A stretch of DNA of 64,000 nt from Lentisphaerota bacterium (lineage in GTDB: Bacteria > Verrucomicrobiota > Lentisphaeria > Victivallales > Victivallaceae): NCBI GenBank assembly GCA_015061775.1, contig SUVY01000004.1:1-64000 (forward strand), given 5' to 3'. This document shows, piece after piece, positions 26,129 to 34,363 of the stretch. A model generated the notes under the pieces. That model did not search any database and had not been told where the DNA came from. It saw only the letters and a program-made list of their open reading frames with translations. Numbering within the stretch: position 1 is the stretch's first letter; each line of letters starts with the position of its first letter. The position numbers and the translations under genes were made by a program.

Positions 26129-26559
26129 TGAAACTTATCCTTGTCGGAAAACTCAAGGACAAAATGCTCCTGTCAAAATGTGAAGAATACCTCAAGCGTC
26201 TCCGTCATTACGGAAAACTTGAAGTTGTCGAACTTGCCGACTCAGGCATAGAGAGCGAAGGCAAAGCCATCCTCAAAGAGCTTGAACGCGACCGGGTGAG
26301 AGATTTCATCGTCCTTACCGAAGAGGGCAAAGAGTACTCCAGCGTCCAGTTGTCGAACCGCCTGGTATCGAGTGACAAAAAACTCGTGTTCCTGATCGGA
26401 GGACCATACGGAATAGCTCCGGAAGTAAAAGCCGCTGCAGATACCCTCTGGTCTCTATCCAAACTCACTTTTCCGCATGAAATAGCCCGCCTTCTGCTTT
26501 GCGAACAGCTCTTCAGAGCCATGAACATCGCAAACGGCGGAGCTTACCATCACGAATAA
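26122..26559 (+). CDS. rlmH: 23S rRNA (pseudouridine(1915)-N(3))-methyltransferase
   Basis: A 145-residue SPOUT methyltransferase that methylates pseudouridine 1915 in the ribosomal A-site region of 23S rRNA. FLIGGPYGI forms the SAM-binding knot, with the family end pattern LTFPHEIARLLLCEQLFRAMNIANGGAYHHE split over the last 35 residues. GGAGGAGG lies six bases before the ATG at 26122; an ATG at 26128 is the alternative. It overlaps the mnmA stop codon. Confidence 0.95.
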   Translation: MLMKLILVGKLKDKMLLSKCEEYLKRLRHYGKLEVVELADSGIESEGKAILKELERDRVRDFIVLTEEGKEYSSVQLSNRLVSSDKKLVFLIGGPYGIAPEVKAAADTLWSLSKLTFPHEIARLLLCEQLFRAMNIANGGAYHHE

Positions 26560-26568
26560 AAACAAATC

Positions 26569-27237
26569 TCAAACAAAGATTGCGGCTCTTCTGCGCTTAT
26601 CTCCCTCAGGAGCGGTATAAGCAAGCTGCCACGTACCGTTTTCCTGCAGAAACAGCACGGCTCCGTGAACATATCCGCACCAATCATCTGGAACAAACGG
26701 ATACACTTTGTGGGACAGAAGAAGTGACACCACGATTATGTCATGCGAAGAGAGGATAGTATTTTTTGCGGCAAAATCGGTTTCCGTCAAAAAAGCAAGA
26801 AGCCGCGCAGAATACTCTGCAAGCGGAACCATTTCCGGAGCGTTTCCCGTCGAATAATATTGTTTTATCAACGCAGGAATACGGTTTTCATTGATGGCTC
26901 TGCCCAGAGCATCTTCTGATGTAAACAATGCATAATCAATAATGACAGGACAACTTTTTACAATAGAAGCATCGTAATTTCCTCCGGCAGCTATCGCTTT
27001 GACGGTCTCGATACAGCGCAGACGTCCGGAAGATCCGAAAGAGACATCGTCCAATCCGGATAGGAGCGTTCCGCAATACTGTGCGTAGCTGCGTCCCTCG
27101 TCGGTAAGCCCCGGATCAAGGGTTCCCTCTGTAAGTGAACGGCGCATGGAGTGACGCAACATCCAGACACTTTTGACTGCTTTCTTCGAGAGTTCAACTG
27201 TTTCCGGAAAGGATAAAACTTTTCTTATTATTTCCAT
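26569..27237 (-). CDS. Histidine phosphatase family protein
   Basis: A 222-residue protein of the phosphoglycerate mutase-like fold. The phosphorylated His is in WMLRHSMR (RHS in place of the common RHG), the second Arg in SSGRLRCIETVKA, and the distal His in LSSHDIIVVSL. It is the last gene of a tight operon; its ATG comes one base after the stop of the dehydratase gene. It probably removes phosphate from a sugar acid or related metabolite; the exact substrate is not predictable. Confidence 0.8.
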   Translation of the reverse strand: MEIIRKVLSFPETVELSKKAVKSVWMLRHSMRRSLTEGTLDPGLTDEGRSYAQYCGTLLSGLDDVSFGSSGRLRCIETVKAIAAGGNYDASIVKSCPVIIDYALFTSEDALGRAINENRIPALIKQYYSTGNAPEMVPLAEYSARLLAFLTETDFAAKNTILSSHDIIVVSLLLSHKVYPFVPDDWCGYVHGAVLFLQENGTWQLAYTAPEGDKRRRAAIFV

Positions 27238-27238
27238 A

Positions 27239-28420
27239 TCATTTCACCGCTGATAAATTTTTGTAGTAAGGAACAGCATCCGGAGGACGGATATTGGTAA
27301 GTGTTCCGTTATAGTGACGCAACTCTGTGCGGATATAGGGGTATTTTTCCATCTCTTTTTCATTGAGCTCTATTCCCAGTCCCGGCCGCTCAGGAATCAC
27401 CACACAGCCGTTTTCAACAGTCAGATCTTCATCGCAAATGTCACTTCTCCACGGAACGTCGGTCATCATCATCTCAAGCTTCACGAAGTTCGGCACGCAA
27501 GCGGCAAGCTGCAAACTCGCCGCGTTGGCGACCGGTCCGGATGGATTGTGCGGACAAAAGCCGATATGACGCGCCTCGGCTTCAGCACCGAGAAAACGCA
27601 GCTCCATGAGACCTCCGGCATGTGAGATATCCGGCTGGATATAATCGGCGCAGCCCAGCTCAAAAAACTGACGGTATTCATAGCGGTTGTAGAGTCGCTC
27701 TCCGGCAGCAATGGGAACACGGCTCTGACGTTTGACTTCACGGAGTCCCTCCTTGTCATCCGGAGGAATAGGCTCTTCAAACCAGAATATATCAAACTCC
27801 TCGAGTTTATGTGCTATCTTGACCGCAGTCGGCAAATCAAATCTGCCGTGCCCCTCAATGAGCAGATCAACTTTGTCTCCGGCAGCAGCAGATACCTGAC
27901 GGATACACTCCATCGCATCAGAGAGCTCCTTTTTGCCGATCTGCTGCCACGCTTTGCCGAAGGGATCCCACTTGCAGGCAGTGAAACCGTTGCGGTTTAT
28001 CTCTACCGCTTTCTGAGCGAACTCCTCCGGAGTCTTTGCCGGAGCAAACCAGCCGTTGACGTAGGCGGGGATACGGTCGCGGACTTTGCCGCCCAGCAGC
28101 TGCCAAACGGGAACTCCGAAGTGCTTTCCCTTGATATCCCAGAGAGCCATTTCAACTCCGGAAAGGGCACTCATCAGCACAGGGCCGCCTCTCCAGTAGG
28201 CGTCGCGGTAGCAATCGTGGAAAAACGCCGCTATATTGAATGGATCTTTGCCGACAAGGTAATTTTCCAAGTCATGTATGGCAGCAACCACAGTGTTCTC
28301 TTTATATTCGAGCGTCGCTTCTCCCCAACCGTGGATTCCGGAGGACGTCTCTATCTTAACGAAAACAAAATTGGTACGGAAAGCGTTGCAGACAAAAGTC
28401 TTTACACTCGTTATCTTCAT
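27239..28420 (-). CDS. Enolase-superfamily sugar acid dehydratase (galactonate dehydratase-like)
   Basis: A 393-residue mandelate-racemase-group enzyme. The capping domain covers about 1-120. The barrel domain carries likely metal and base residues in VDLLIEGHGRFDL, WFEEPIPPDD, AAGERLYNRYEYR and GFCPHNPSGP. It would dehydrate an aldonic or uronic acid to a 2-keto-3-deoxy acid. Start 28420 is preferred because GAGG lies just upstream; 28432 is an alternative. It follows the SDR gene with one base between and precedes the phosphatase gene, so the operon reads as oxidation then dehydration of a sugar acid. The exact sugar is unknown. Confidence 0.88.
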   Translation of the reverse strand: MKITSVKTFVCNAFRTNFVFVKIETSSGIHGWGEATLEYKENTVVAAIHDLENYLVGKDPFNIAAFFHDCYRDAYWRGGPVLMSALSGVEMALWDIKGKHFGVPVWQLLGGKVRDRIPAYVNGWFAPAKTPEEFAQKAVEINRNGFTACKWDPFGKAWQQIGKKELSDAMECIRQVSAAAGDKVDLLIEGHGRFDLPTAVKIAHKLEEFDIFWFEEPIPPDDKEGLREVKRQSRVPIAAGERLYNRYEYRQFFELGCADYIQPDISHAGGLMELRFLGAEAEARHIGFCPHNPSGPVANAASLQLAACVPNFVKLEMMMTDVPWRSDICDEDLTVENGCVVIPERPGLGIELNEKEMEKYPYIRTELRHYNGTLTNIRPPDAVPYYKNLSAVK

Positions 28421-28421
28421 T

Positions 28422-29168
28422 TTACGCCTCATAATACATTCCGCCGGACACGTTTATCATGCTGCCGGTGATATAGGCATTGCCGATCAGGAACAGAACA
28501 GCATCAGCTACTTCGATACTCTCAGCACCGCGCTGCGCCGGAATCGCAGCCATTTCCATCGCCTTCTTTTCAGGAGTAAGGCGTTTGTCGATATTCTCTG
28601 TCACCACCATTCCGGGACAGATGCAGTTGGCTGTGACATTGTATTTTGCTCCATTATCGGCAAACGAGCGGGCGAGAGAGTGCATTCCTGCCTTGCTCGC
28701 TCCGTATGCTATATTGCTCATCTCGGCAGGACGGTAAGCCCGCACGCTGCTGATATTGATGATCCTGCCGTAGTTGCGCTCGCAGGCGCGGCTGAAAAAC
28801 TCCCAGGAGCAGAGAAATGCGCCCTTGAGATTTACTTCCATAACCTTGGTGAACCACTCTCCCTCAGTCACTCCCGGCTCTCTCAACCAGGGGTCGAGAC
28901 GGGCGTTATTGACGAGGATATCGAGATCTCCCAGCTCTTCAAACATCTTTTTGACCGCAGCTTCGTCGGAAACATCACAACGGTACACCAATGCTTTGCC
29001 TCCGGCAGAAATGATTCCGTCGGCGACCCGTTTGGCGTTATCGATATTATGAGCGCAGTTGACGATGACTTCACAGCCGCATTTTGCAAGCTCTTCACAG
29101 ATTACTTTACCTATTCCCTGAGAACCTCCGGTCACCAGAGCACGTTTTCCGTTAAGATCTATCTTCAT
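28422..29168 (-). CDS. Short-chain dehydrogenase/reductase
   Basis: A 248-residue classical SDR. The NAD(P) motif is TGGSQGIG, followed by NNARLDPW, INISSVRAY, and the catalytic Tyr-Lys in YGASKAG. The end (FLIGNAYITGSMINVSGG) is typical. It leads the operon with the dehydratase and phosphatase, and likely oxidises or reduces a sugar or sugar acid. GAGGAG precedes the ATG. Two possible promoters and paired direct repeats lie upstream. Confidence 0.92.
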   Translation of the reverse strand: MKIDLNGKRALVTGGSQGIGKVICEELAKCGCEVIVNCAHNIDNAKRVADGIISAGGKALVYRCDVSDEAAVKKMFEELGDLDILVNNARLDPWLREPGVTEGEWFTKVMEVNLKGAFLCSWEFFSRACERNYGRIINISSVRAYRPAEMSNIAYGASKAGMHSLARSFADNGAKYNVTANCICPGMVVTENIDKRLTPEKKAMEMAAIPAQRGAESIEVADAVLFLIGNAYITGSMINVSGGMYYEA

Positions 29169-29208
29169 TTTTATCTCCTCATTTCAATAATTTGTGTCAA
29201 CAGGAGAT

Positions 29209-29274
29209 AAGATATCACGTTTTTTATTTTTTTCCATATAAATTTTATGCCAAAAAGATTATTTTTTGTGCCAA
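29209..29274 (-). promoter_or_regulatory. Activator-type promoter with 21 bp-phased direct repeats upstream of the SDR operon
   Basis: Minus-strand TTGGCA occurs twice, at 29269-29274 and 29248-29253, exactly 21 bp apart, each followed by an A-rich tract. A weak -35 (ATGGAA, 29232-29237), 17 bp spacer and TATCTT (29209-29214) lie just downstream. Direct repeats two helical turns apart next to a weak -35 are the usual layout for AraC/XylS-type activators. Confidence 0.45.
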
Positions 29275-29285
29275 TGCAATTTTTT

Positions 29286-29469
29286 GGTATTGTCCCAATT
29301 TTTGTGAAAACTTTTCGAAACAGATGATAAACAATATTTTGTTATACGCTTAAATATAACACATAAGATATGTTTTGTTAACATATGCAAAACGCTTGTC
29401 AGCATCGGGGGATGCATCCGCGGGGCGCCGCCGCCGTTCAGATTGTCTCACAACATTTGAGACATTAAC
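29286..29469. repeat. Direct repeat A, copy 1 (184 bp)
   Basis: Almost identical, with about two substitutions, to 31637-31913 once the 93 bp insert in that copy is removed, and in the same orientation. It contains ATTG-TCC-CAAT, GCATC/GATGC and TGTCTCA/TGAGACA hairpins and a minus-strand promoter. It holds no gene. With 29169-29285 it fills the region upstream of the SDR gene. Confidence 0.85.
29353..29381 (-). promoter_or_regulatory. Promoter within repeat A copy 1, facing the SDR operon
   Basis: Minus-strand TTAACA (29376-29381), 17 bp spacer, TATATT (29353-29358). The equivalent site in copy 2 is TTGACA. Confidence 0.55.
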
Positions 29470-29494
29470 AATTTTTTAGAAAAATTTTTATATT
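29465..29494 (+). promoter_or_regulatory. Promoter of the SGNH hydrolase gene at 29564
   Basis: TTAACA (29465-29470), 18 bp spacer, TATATT (29489-29494). The -35 lies at the very edge of repeat A. Confidence 0.5.
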
Positions 29495-29563
29495 GCTGCT
29501 TTATTTTTCCTTAATACGGTGTAAATTAAAACAGTATCTGTTTTTTTACTGAGGATATCACCT

Positions 29564-30850
29564 ATGAAAAAAATCTGCCTCCTTATTATCGCGCTCAGCG
29601 CTTTCTGCTGCGTCAAACTCGGTGCATCTGACACAAAACAGCTTGCAGGCAAACAAATCGATCTCTGCATGATCGGAGACAGCATCACATGGTGGGGCGA
29701 AGGAGATTGCTTCAGAGCCGGGCTCTTGAAACAAATTCCAGAGCTCGCTTTCGTTGGAACTCATACCGCAAAATTCGGTTACAGTCATGCCGGAGAAGGC
29801 GGAAACGGCACCAGAAGCGTTCTTGCCCGGCTCAATGACCCGGAAAGAGTTCCCCCTGCCCGCTACTACCACCTGCTCATCGGAATCAATGACTGCGCAA
29901 ACGCAAGATCAGAAGAGATGATTGCTCCGCGCGCCCGTCTCACCGCAGACAATATCAAAAAAATACTCGACAACCTCTGCGCCCGTCCTTACGTTGACAA
30001 GGTTTTCCTCGGAATGATACTTCCCTGTTCCATCGAGGGAAAAGTCACTCCTGAAGCTTTGAAAAGATTTGATCTCCGTGACCGCACCGGTTCAAAAACA
30101 AACGAGATACTGCGCAATGAGGTATCCAAGTATGGAAACAAAGTTGTGATCATCGAATATGAGCAGGCTCTGCGTCCGCTTGAGGAACGCAAAACGATCA
30201 TCAGACTGCATCCCAACGCCGCTGGTTACGAAAAAATCGTTGCTGTCGCGGCTCCCGTTATCAGCAAACACGCGAAAGCTGACAGTAAAACCATCAAAAA
30301 GCCCGGAGTTGAAGTGAACAACCTCTGGAACGACTCAACAAAAACTTCTAAAGGACTAATTCCCGGATGGTTTACTCTGAGCTTCAAAGTAAACAAAATC
30401 AACGCTTCCAAAATCAATATCACCGTCAAAAATACAAATGTCCCCAAGAAAGACGTTTACAGAATGACCAACAAAAAATTCACCCTGTCAGCAAAGCAGG
30501 GAGAGCGGACTTTTGTCAACGTTTACACCGCTATCAGCTCTCCCCTCACAATTACAGTCAAAGGAGCGTCTGTCGGCGATATCATGCTCGAAAAAATGCG
30601 CCCGTCTAAAAAACCGTCTGTCTATGGAAAAGGTAAATTCATCGACACGACTTCAGCTTTCATGCCGGGAGAACTGCTTGTTGAAGCTGCCCCTGCTCCG
30701 GCTCCTGCGCCTGCAAAACAGAGTCCGGCTGTCCGCATTCCACAGACACCGGCGACAGGAGCTGTCCAGCGGGTCATGCCTCACACGATGCGCACTATAA
30801 ACAAAGCTTACGGTTCACACAACAGCGCACTCGAAGAGGCATTGCGTTAA
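29564..30850 (+). CDS. Secreted SGNH/GDSL-type esterase
   Basis: A 428-residue protein with signal peptide MKKICLLIIALSAFCCVKLGAS. The SGNH triad region is IDLCMIGDSITWWGEGD (nucleophile Ser), the Asn block LIGINDCAN, and the His block RLHPNAAGYEKI, together covering about residues 25-240. A second domain (about 245-360) looks like a beta-rich accessory module. It is followed by a Pro/Ala linker (APAPAPAPA) and a short tail. It is probably a periplasmic or surface carbohydrate esterase. It sits between the two copies of direct repeat A and converges on the next gene with overlapping stop codons. Confidence 0.88.
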   Translation: MKKICLLIIALSAFCCVKLGASDTKQLAGKQIDLCMIGDSITWWGEGDCFRAGLLKQIPELAFVGTHTAKFGYSHAGEGGNGTRSVLARLNDPERVPPARYYHLLIGINDCANARSEEMIAPRARLTADNIKKILDNLCARPYVDKVFLGMILPCSIEGKVTPEALKRFDLRDRTGSKTNEILRNEVSKYGNKVVIIEYEQALRPLEERKTIIRLHPNAAGYEKIVAVAAPVISKHAKADSKTIKKPGVEVNNLWNDSTKTSKGLIPGWFTLSFKVNKINASKINITVKNTNVPKKDVYRMTNKKFTLSAKQGERTFVNVYTAISSPLTITVKGASVGDIMLEKMRPSKKPSVYGKGKFIDTTSAFMPGELLVEAAPAPAPAPAKQSPAVRIPQTPATGAVQRVMPHTMRTINKAYGSHNSALEEALR

Positions 30851-31614
30851 ATCTTTGCCAGACGGCAATACTCGGCAAAATAGCGTTTTCCAAGCTCGTA
30901 CTGGCTCTGAGTATCAAAGTGCAGAGCATCTCCGCGGTCAGTCAGCCCTTCGGCAGAGACACAGCCGGCGTTGTCGAGTTCTGAGGCGGCTTCCCTTATA
31001 AGCTGATTGTAACCGGAAATATCAAACTCAGAATTGAGAAAATAGCCGATTTCGCCCAATACAACTGGAACTTCCGGAATACCAAGCTCAGTACGCAAAT
31101 TGTTTATGACCGTCTTGAGCTTCTCTTTGTAATCGGCTGTACGAAGTTTTGCATCACTTTCTCCCTGATGCCAGAGGATGACGGCAAAATCTCCGCACTC
31201 CTGAGCCTTGCGGGCAAGTTTCACCGCGTCATCGTAGGGGTGGCGGTCGCTGTAGCGGTCTTTGCCTCCCGGCATCCATGCGGAAACGGAAGTACCTCCG
31301 ACCGAAACCGGAACGAGTCCTATTTCACAATCAGGAAAACGCTCAAGCAGAAGCCTTCCGAAAGTGCGCCCGGGACCGACTCCGCAGCGGCGCACGCCGT
31401 TGATATCCAATGTTTTTTCTTCAAACGGGTCGCTTGAATTATTCAATCCCAGCATATTGAGGCGGTCGAAATTGAATGGATCGGCAGCCGGTATCCAGAC
31501 TCCGTCCCAGCGCAGAGCGGTAAGCCCCGGAATATCGGTAACATCGTTTTCGGTAAGATACCCCCTGCCCGACATATTGGATTGTCCGGCCAGCAGTACA
31601 AGCATTTTTGACAT
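30847..31614 (-). CDS. Sialate O-acetylesterase-like (SASA/DUF303) hydrolase
   Basis: A 255-residue cytoplasmic protein. The start MLVLLAGQSNMSGRG holds the GQSNM Ser block of the SASA family, GPGRTFGRLL follows, and ILWHQGESDAK provides the characteristic WHQGESD block. The final His is in GDALHFDTQSQYELG. It would remove O-acetyl groups from sugars; the family also contains xylan esterases. AAGGAT precedes the ATG. Its promoter is inside repeat A copy 2, and its stop overlaps that of the convergent SGNH gene by four bases. Confidence 0.88.
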   Translation of the reverse strand: MSKMLVLLAGQSNMSGRGYLTENDVTDIPGLTALRWDGVWIPAADPFNFDRLNMLGLNNSSDPFEEKTLDINGVRRCGVGPGRTFGRLLLERFPDCEIGLVPVSVGGTSVSAWMPGGKDRYSDRHPYDDAVKLARKAQECGDFAVILWHQGESDAKLRTADYKEKLKTVINNLRTELGIPEVPVVLGEIGYFLNSEFDISGYNQLIREAASELDNAGCVSAEGLTDRGDALHFDTQSQYELGKRYFAEYCRLAKI

Positions 31615-31703
31615 TTCTTTATCCTTATTATTTTGGGGTATTGTCCCAATTTTTGTGAAAACTTTTCGAAACAGATGATAAACAATATTTTGTTATACGC
31701 TTA

Positions 31704-31732
31704 AATATAACACATAAGATATGTTTTGTCAA
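31704..31732 (-). promoter_or_regulatory. Promoter within repeat A copy 2, driving the SASA gene
   Basis: Minus-strand TTGACA (31727-31732), 17 bp spacer, TATATT (31704-31709), giving a leader of about 84 bases before the ATG at 31614. Confidence 0.7.
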
Positions 31733-31773
31733 CATACGCAAAACGCTTGTCAGCATCGGGGGATGCATCCGCG

Positions 31774-31866
31774 AGGCAAGGTCGCGTTTTGCATTGAGCA
31801 CAGCAAGGGAGTGTACTTCTGTACACGACCGCCGCGGCGCAGATGCAAGGCGCGAGATTGACCGCG
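31774..31866. repeat. 93 bp hairpin insert in repeat A copy 2
   Basis: Present only in copy 2 and flanked by CCGCG on both sides, as after insertion with a 5 bp duplication. As RNA its arms CGCGUUUUGCAU and AUGCAAGGCGCG pair fully when G-U pairs are counted. The tip is GUGUAC-UUCU-GUACAC. It codes for nothing. Confidence 0.65.
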
Positions 31867-31924
31867 GGGCGCCGCCGCCGTTCAGATTGTCTCACAACAT
31901 TTGAGACATTAACTATTTTGGCTC

Positions 31925-32001
31925 TGTTCCCGACAAAGGCAGGTAAAAGTAAGTAAAAAGTTTTCACGCTTTCCCCGCATCATCTCCCCATATCAGGAAC
32001 A
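31925..32001. repeat. Short element with terminal inverted repeats, copy 2
   Basis: Ends TGTTCCCGA (31925-31933) and TCAGGAACA (31993-32001). It matches the two ends of 13941-14129 but lacks its central hairpin region, so it is an internally deleted copy. Confidence 0.65.
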
Positions 32002-32007
32002 ATGCAA

Positions 32008-33246
32008 TTATTTTAATAAAGCAACTATGTTTTTTTTATCTGCCACTTTTCTGCTTTTCAGCAGGAAAAAAAGAGCGACAACTGCGGTCGCAGGAAATAT
32101 CAGAAAAAAACCTTTGCTCACATCATCCGCCTGACGCAGAAATAATGAAGATATCAGGCGGGAGATTCCGCTGCCGAAAGCGTAGAAACATCCCCAGAAT
32201 GCCATCGCGATACTTTTGTTGTCCGCATTGGCAAGCGACATCATTACAGAAGCTCCGGTAACCGAAACTGCGCCGATAACAAAATTGATTATCATCAGAA
32301 GCACGGTGACGACTCCTATGGCGAGTCCGCTTCCGGGTCTTATCAGAAGCAACATTACCAGAGACAAAAATGCCAGTATATGATTTAAGAGCAATACGGA
32401 ATGTTTGCTCATATATTTTTCCAGACGGGGGGCAACGGCATAACCTGTTGCCAACCCTGTTATTATCACACCTGATATCAGCATTATTTTATTTTCCGGA
32501 ACATTGCAGCGGCTTTTCAGTTCCAGCAGGATAATGCCGGTTACGGCGAAAACGGAAAAATTCAGAAAGAACGTATAGAGAGAAAATAATTTCAGCGGAC
32601 GGTTGCGGAATGCCTTTTGCAATCCGTGTTTCAGGGAGATCGTTTTTCTCTCTTTTTCTGGAAAAACCGGTATGAGTTTAATGAAAAGTATGCGCCCCGC
32701 AAAAATTACTCCGGAAACAAAAAGCACTATCTGTAATGTCCATACTGCCGGATTCTCCCCTACGAAACGGCTTGCCGCCCAGAGAAAAGCCACTGCTGAC
32801 AGCTGATGAAAAAAACGCATTCTTCCCAGAAACAATGATCTTCGCTCCGGAGGAAGAAATCCATCGATAAACGGAAACCACCCAGCAACAAAACCTGATT
32901 GGCAAATCGAAAACAGTAAAATTCCTCCGATCAGCACCCACGGCGCATATTTTCCCGCCCACGGTGCTGCCGCAGCAGCGAAGTAGCCAGCGAGCGCAAG
33001 CATATTTGCCCCCAGCACCAGACTGCGGCTGCCGAACCGTATCGAAAGTGTTGCCCACGGCAATATCAGCAATCCGTTGAGAAGCGGCAGTACCGCCATG
33101 GAAAACAGCCCGAGCGCGTCACCGCTGCCGAGTGAAGCCGCAAACAGCAGAATAACCGCACTGTCGGTCAGAGCGGCTTCGCCTGTTACTCCGCAGCAGC
33201 TTGACAAAACGGCACAGCGTTCGGCTTTTTTGGCAGGGTCATACAT
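32008..33246 (-). CDS. MFS transporter
   Basis: A 412-residue membrane protein with about 12 hydrophobic segments and a central basic loop (FPEKERKTISLKHGLQKAFRNRP) separating the two halves, as in sugar/oligosaccharide MFS carriers. The ATG at 33246 overlaps the GH5 stop by 8 bases; a TTG at 33252 is also possible. It is the last gene of the AraC-GH5-MFS unit and probably imports the oligosaccharide cut by GH5. The C-terminus is basic, ending near 32008. Confidence 0.85.
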   Translation of the reverse strand: MYDPAKKAERCAVLSSCCGVTGEAALTDSAVILLFAASLGSGDALGLFSMAVLPLLNGLLILPWATLSIRFGSRSLVLGANMLALAGYFAAAAAPWAGKYAPWVLIGGILLFSICQSGFVAGWFPFIDGFLPPERRSLFLGRMRFFHQLSAVAFLWAASRFVGENPAVWTLQIVLFVSGVIFAGRILFIKLIPVFPEKERKTISLKHGLQKAFRNRPLKLFSLYTFFLNFSVFAVTGIILLELKSRCNVPENKIMLISGVIITGLATGYAVAPRLEKYMSKHSVLLLNHILAFLSLVMLLLIRPGSGLAIGVVTVLLMIINFVIGAVSVTGASVMMSLANADNKSIAMAFWGCFYAFGSGISRLISSLFLRQADDVSKGFFLIFPATAVVALFFLLKSRKVADKKNIVALLK

Positions 33247-34327
33247 TTCCAACGATTATTTCTGCAAGTTCCTGACTCAATATTTCACGACTGTCATCAT
33301 CTACCAGACTGAAACGGTTGCCGTCATTCGGAGTACTCAAATAATTCCATACGCAATAAGGAATATCAAGTTCTTTCAAGATGGATATCATGTCGCGCAT
33401 ATAATTTTCGCGCCATTGGATCTTGGCGTGGCGGATGGTTCCGAATTCTCCGCACCAGAGTATTTTTCCGGGGTTGAGCTTTTTGAATTCGAGTGCCGAC
33501 TCAAGTTCCTGACGGAGGAAATCTCTGCCTATTTCTGTAAATCCAGGATAAGCATTCTCGATTCCGCAGACGACTTTCTGGTAATCACGATAGCGGTCGG
33601 CATCTCCGGGATAGGGCATTTCACGGTTGTAATAAAGAGGCAATGCCTGCAAAACCCCTCTCTGATGAGTAAATTCAAACGGCGCATAAAAATGGAAAGT
33701 ATAAATAACATTCGGATCATCCCAAACACGGAGATTTTTCAATTCATGCGGACTGTTCCAGCAGCGGCTGCCAACGATCAGACCGCGATCTGAATTGATT
33801 TTGCGGATCGCTTTTATTGTTTTGTCTGCGAGGTTGTTCCAGAGTTCCGGATCGATATCAACGACTTCGTTGAGCAGCTCAAAGACGATATTTGGTTTGG
33901 AGCTGAAGCGCTTTTCGAGCAGCAGCCAGAGATTGATGAAGCGTTCCTGCAGCTCTGCGGACTCCATGAGTTTGATTTTTTCGGGAATATCACAGTAGTT
34001 GCCGATGGCTTTGTGCATATTAAGCACAATATTCAGATTTGCGCTTTCGCACCAAGAGACGAAATCATCGAGCAGGCAGAGTATCTCTTCCCGGTAAACT
34101 CCCGGAGACTCCTCCAATACCACCTGATCGAATCCCAGACGTATGTGATCCATGCCGAGTGAGGCGATATAATCAATATCGCGTTTGGTGATGTACGAAG
34201 CAAAATGTTCCATATCGCCGATCGTCAGCGGAAATCTTCTTTCGAGCGGAAGGACGTTGAAGCGTTTGTAATTTGTCAGCCAGCCTCCGATGCCCATGCC
34301 GCGCTCAAATCCTTTGAAATTTGTCAT
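33239..34327 (-). CDS. Glycoside hydrolase family 5-like enzyme
   Basis: A 362-residue clan GH-A barrel. Motifs are GWLTNYKRF at the start, the GMDHIRLGFD strand, ALL-type FELLNEV with the acid/base Glu after Asn, FHFYAPFEFTHQ, and WCGEFGT carrying the nucleophile Glu. There is no signal peptide, so it would cut imported beta-linked oligosaccharides in the cytoplasm. It lies 36 bases after an AraC regulator gene and overlaps the MFS gene downstream. Substrate (beta-glucan, mannan or other) is not resolvable. Confidence 0.88.
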   Translation of the reverse strand: MTNFKGFERGMGIGGWLTNYKRFNVLPLERRFPLTIGDMEHFASYITKRDIDYIASLGMDHIRLGFDQVVLEESPGVYREEILCLLDDFVSWCESANLNIVLNMHKAIGNYCDIPEKIKLMESAELQERFINLWLLLEKRFSSKPNIVFELLNEVVDIDPELWNNLADKTIKAIRKINSDRGLIVGSRCWNSPHELKNLRVWDDPNVIYTFHFYAPFEFTHQRGVLQALPLYYNREMPYPGDADRYRDYQKVVCGIENAYPGFTEIGRDFLRQELESALEFKKLNPGKILWCGEFGTIRHAKIQWRENYMRDMISILKELDIPYCVWNYLSTPNDGNRFSLVDDDSREILSQELAEIIVGNV

Positions 34328-34363
34328 TGCGAAATCTCCAAATTATACGATTATCAGAAATAT

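Larger units (their letters stand above)
31637..31913. repeat. Direct repeat A, copy 2 (277 bp with insert)
   Basis: Same sequence and orientation as 29286-29469 but with an extra 93 bp between two CCGCG copies (31769-31773 and 31862-31866). Together with the element at 31925 it fills the gene-free stretch 31615-32007. Confidence 0.85.

Noticed and set aside
29169-29563. Small open frames in the repeat-containing gene-free stretches (also 31615-32007)
   Set aside because: Reading frames such as the LLLPAFVGNR-type ones come from the repeats themselves and lack start signals and conservation.
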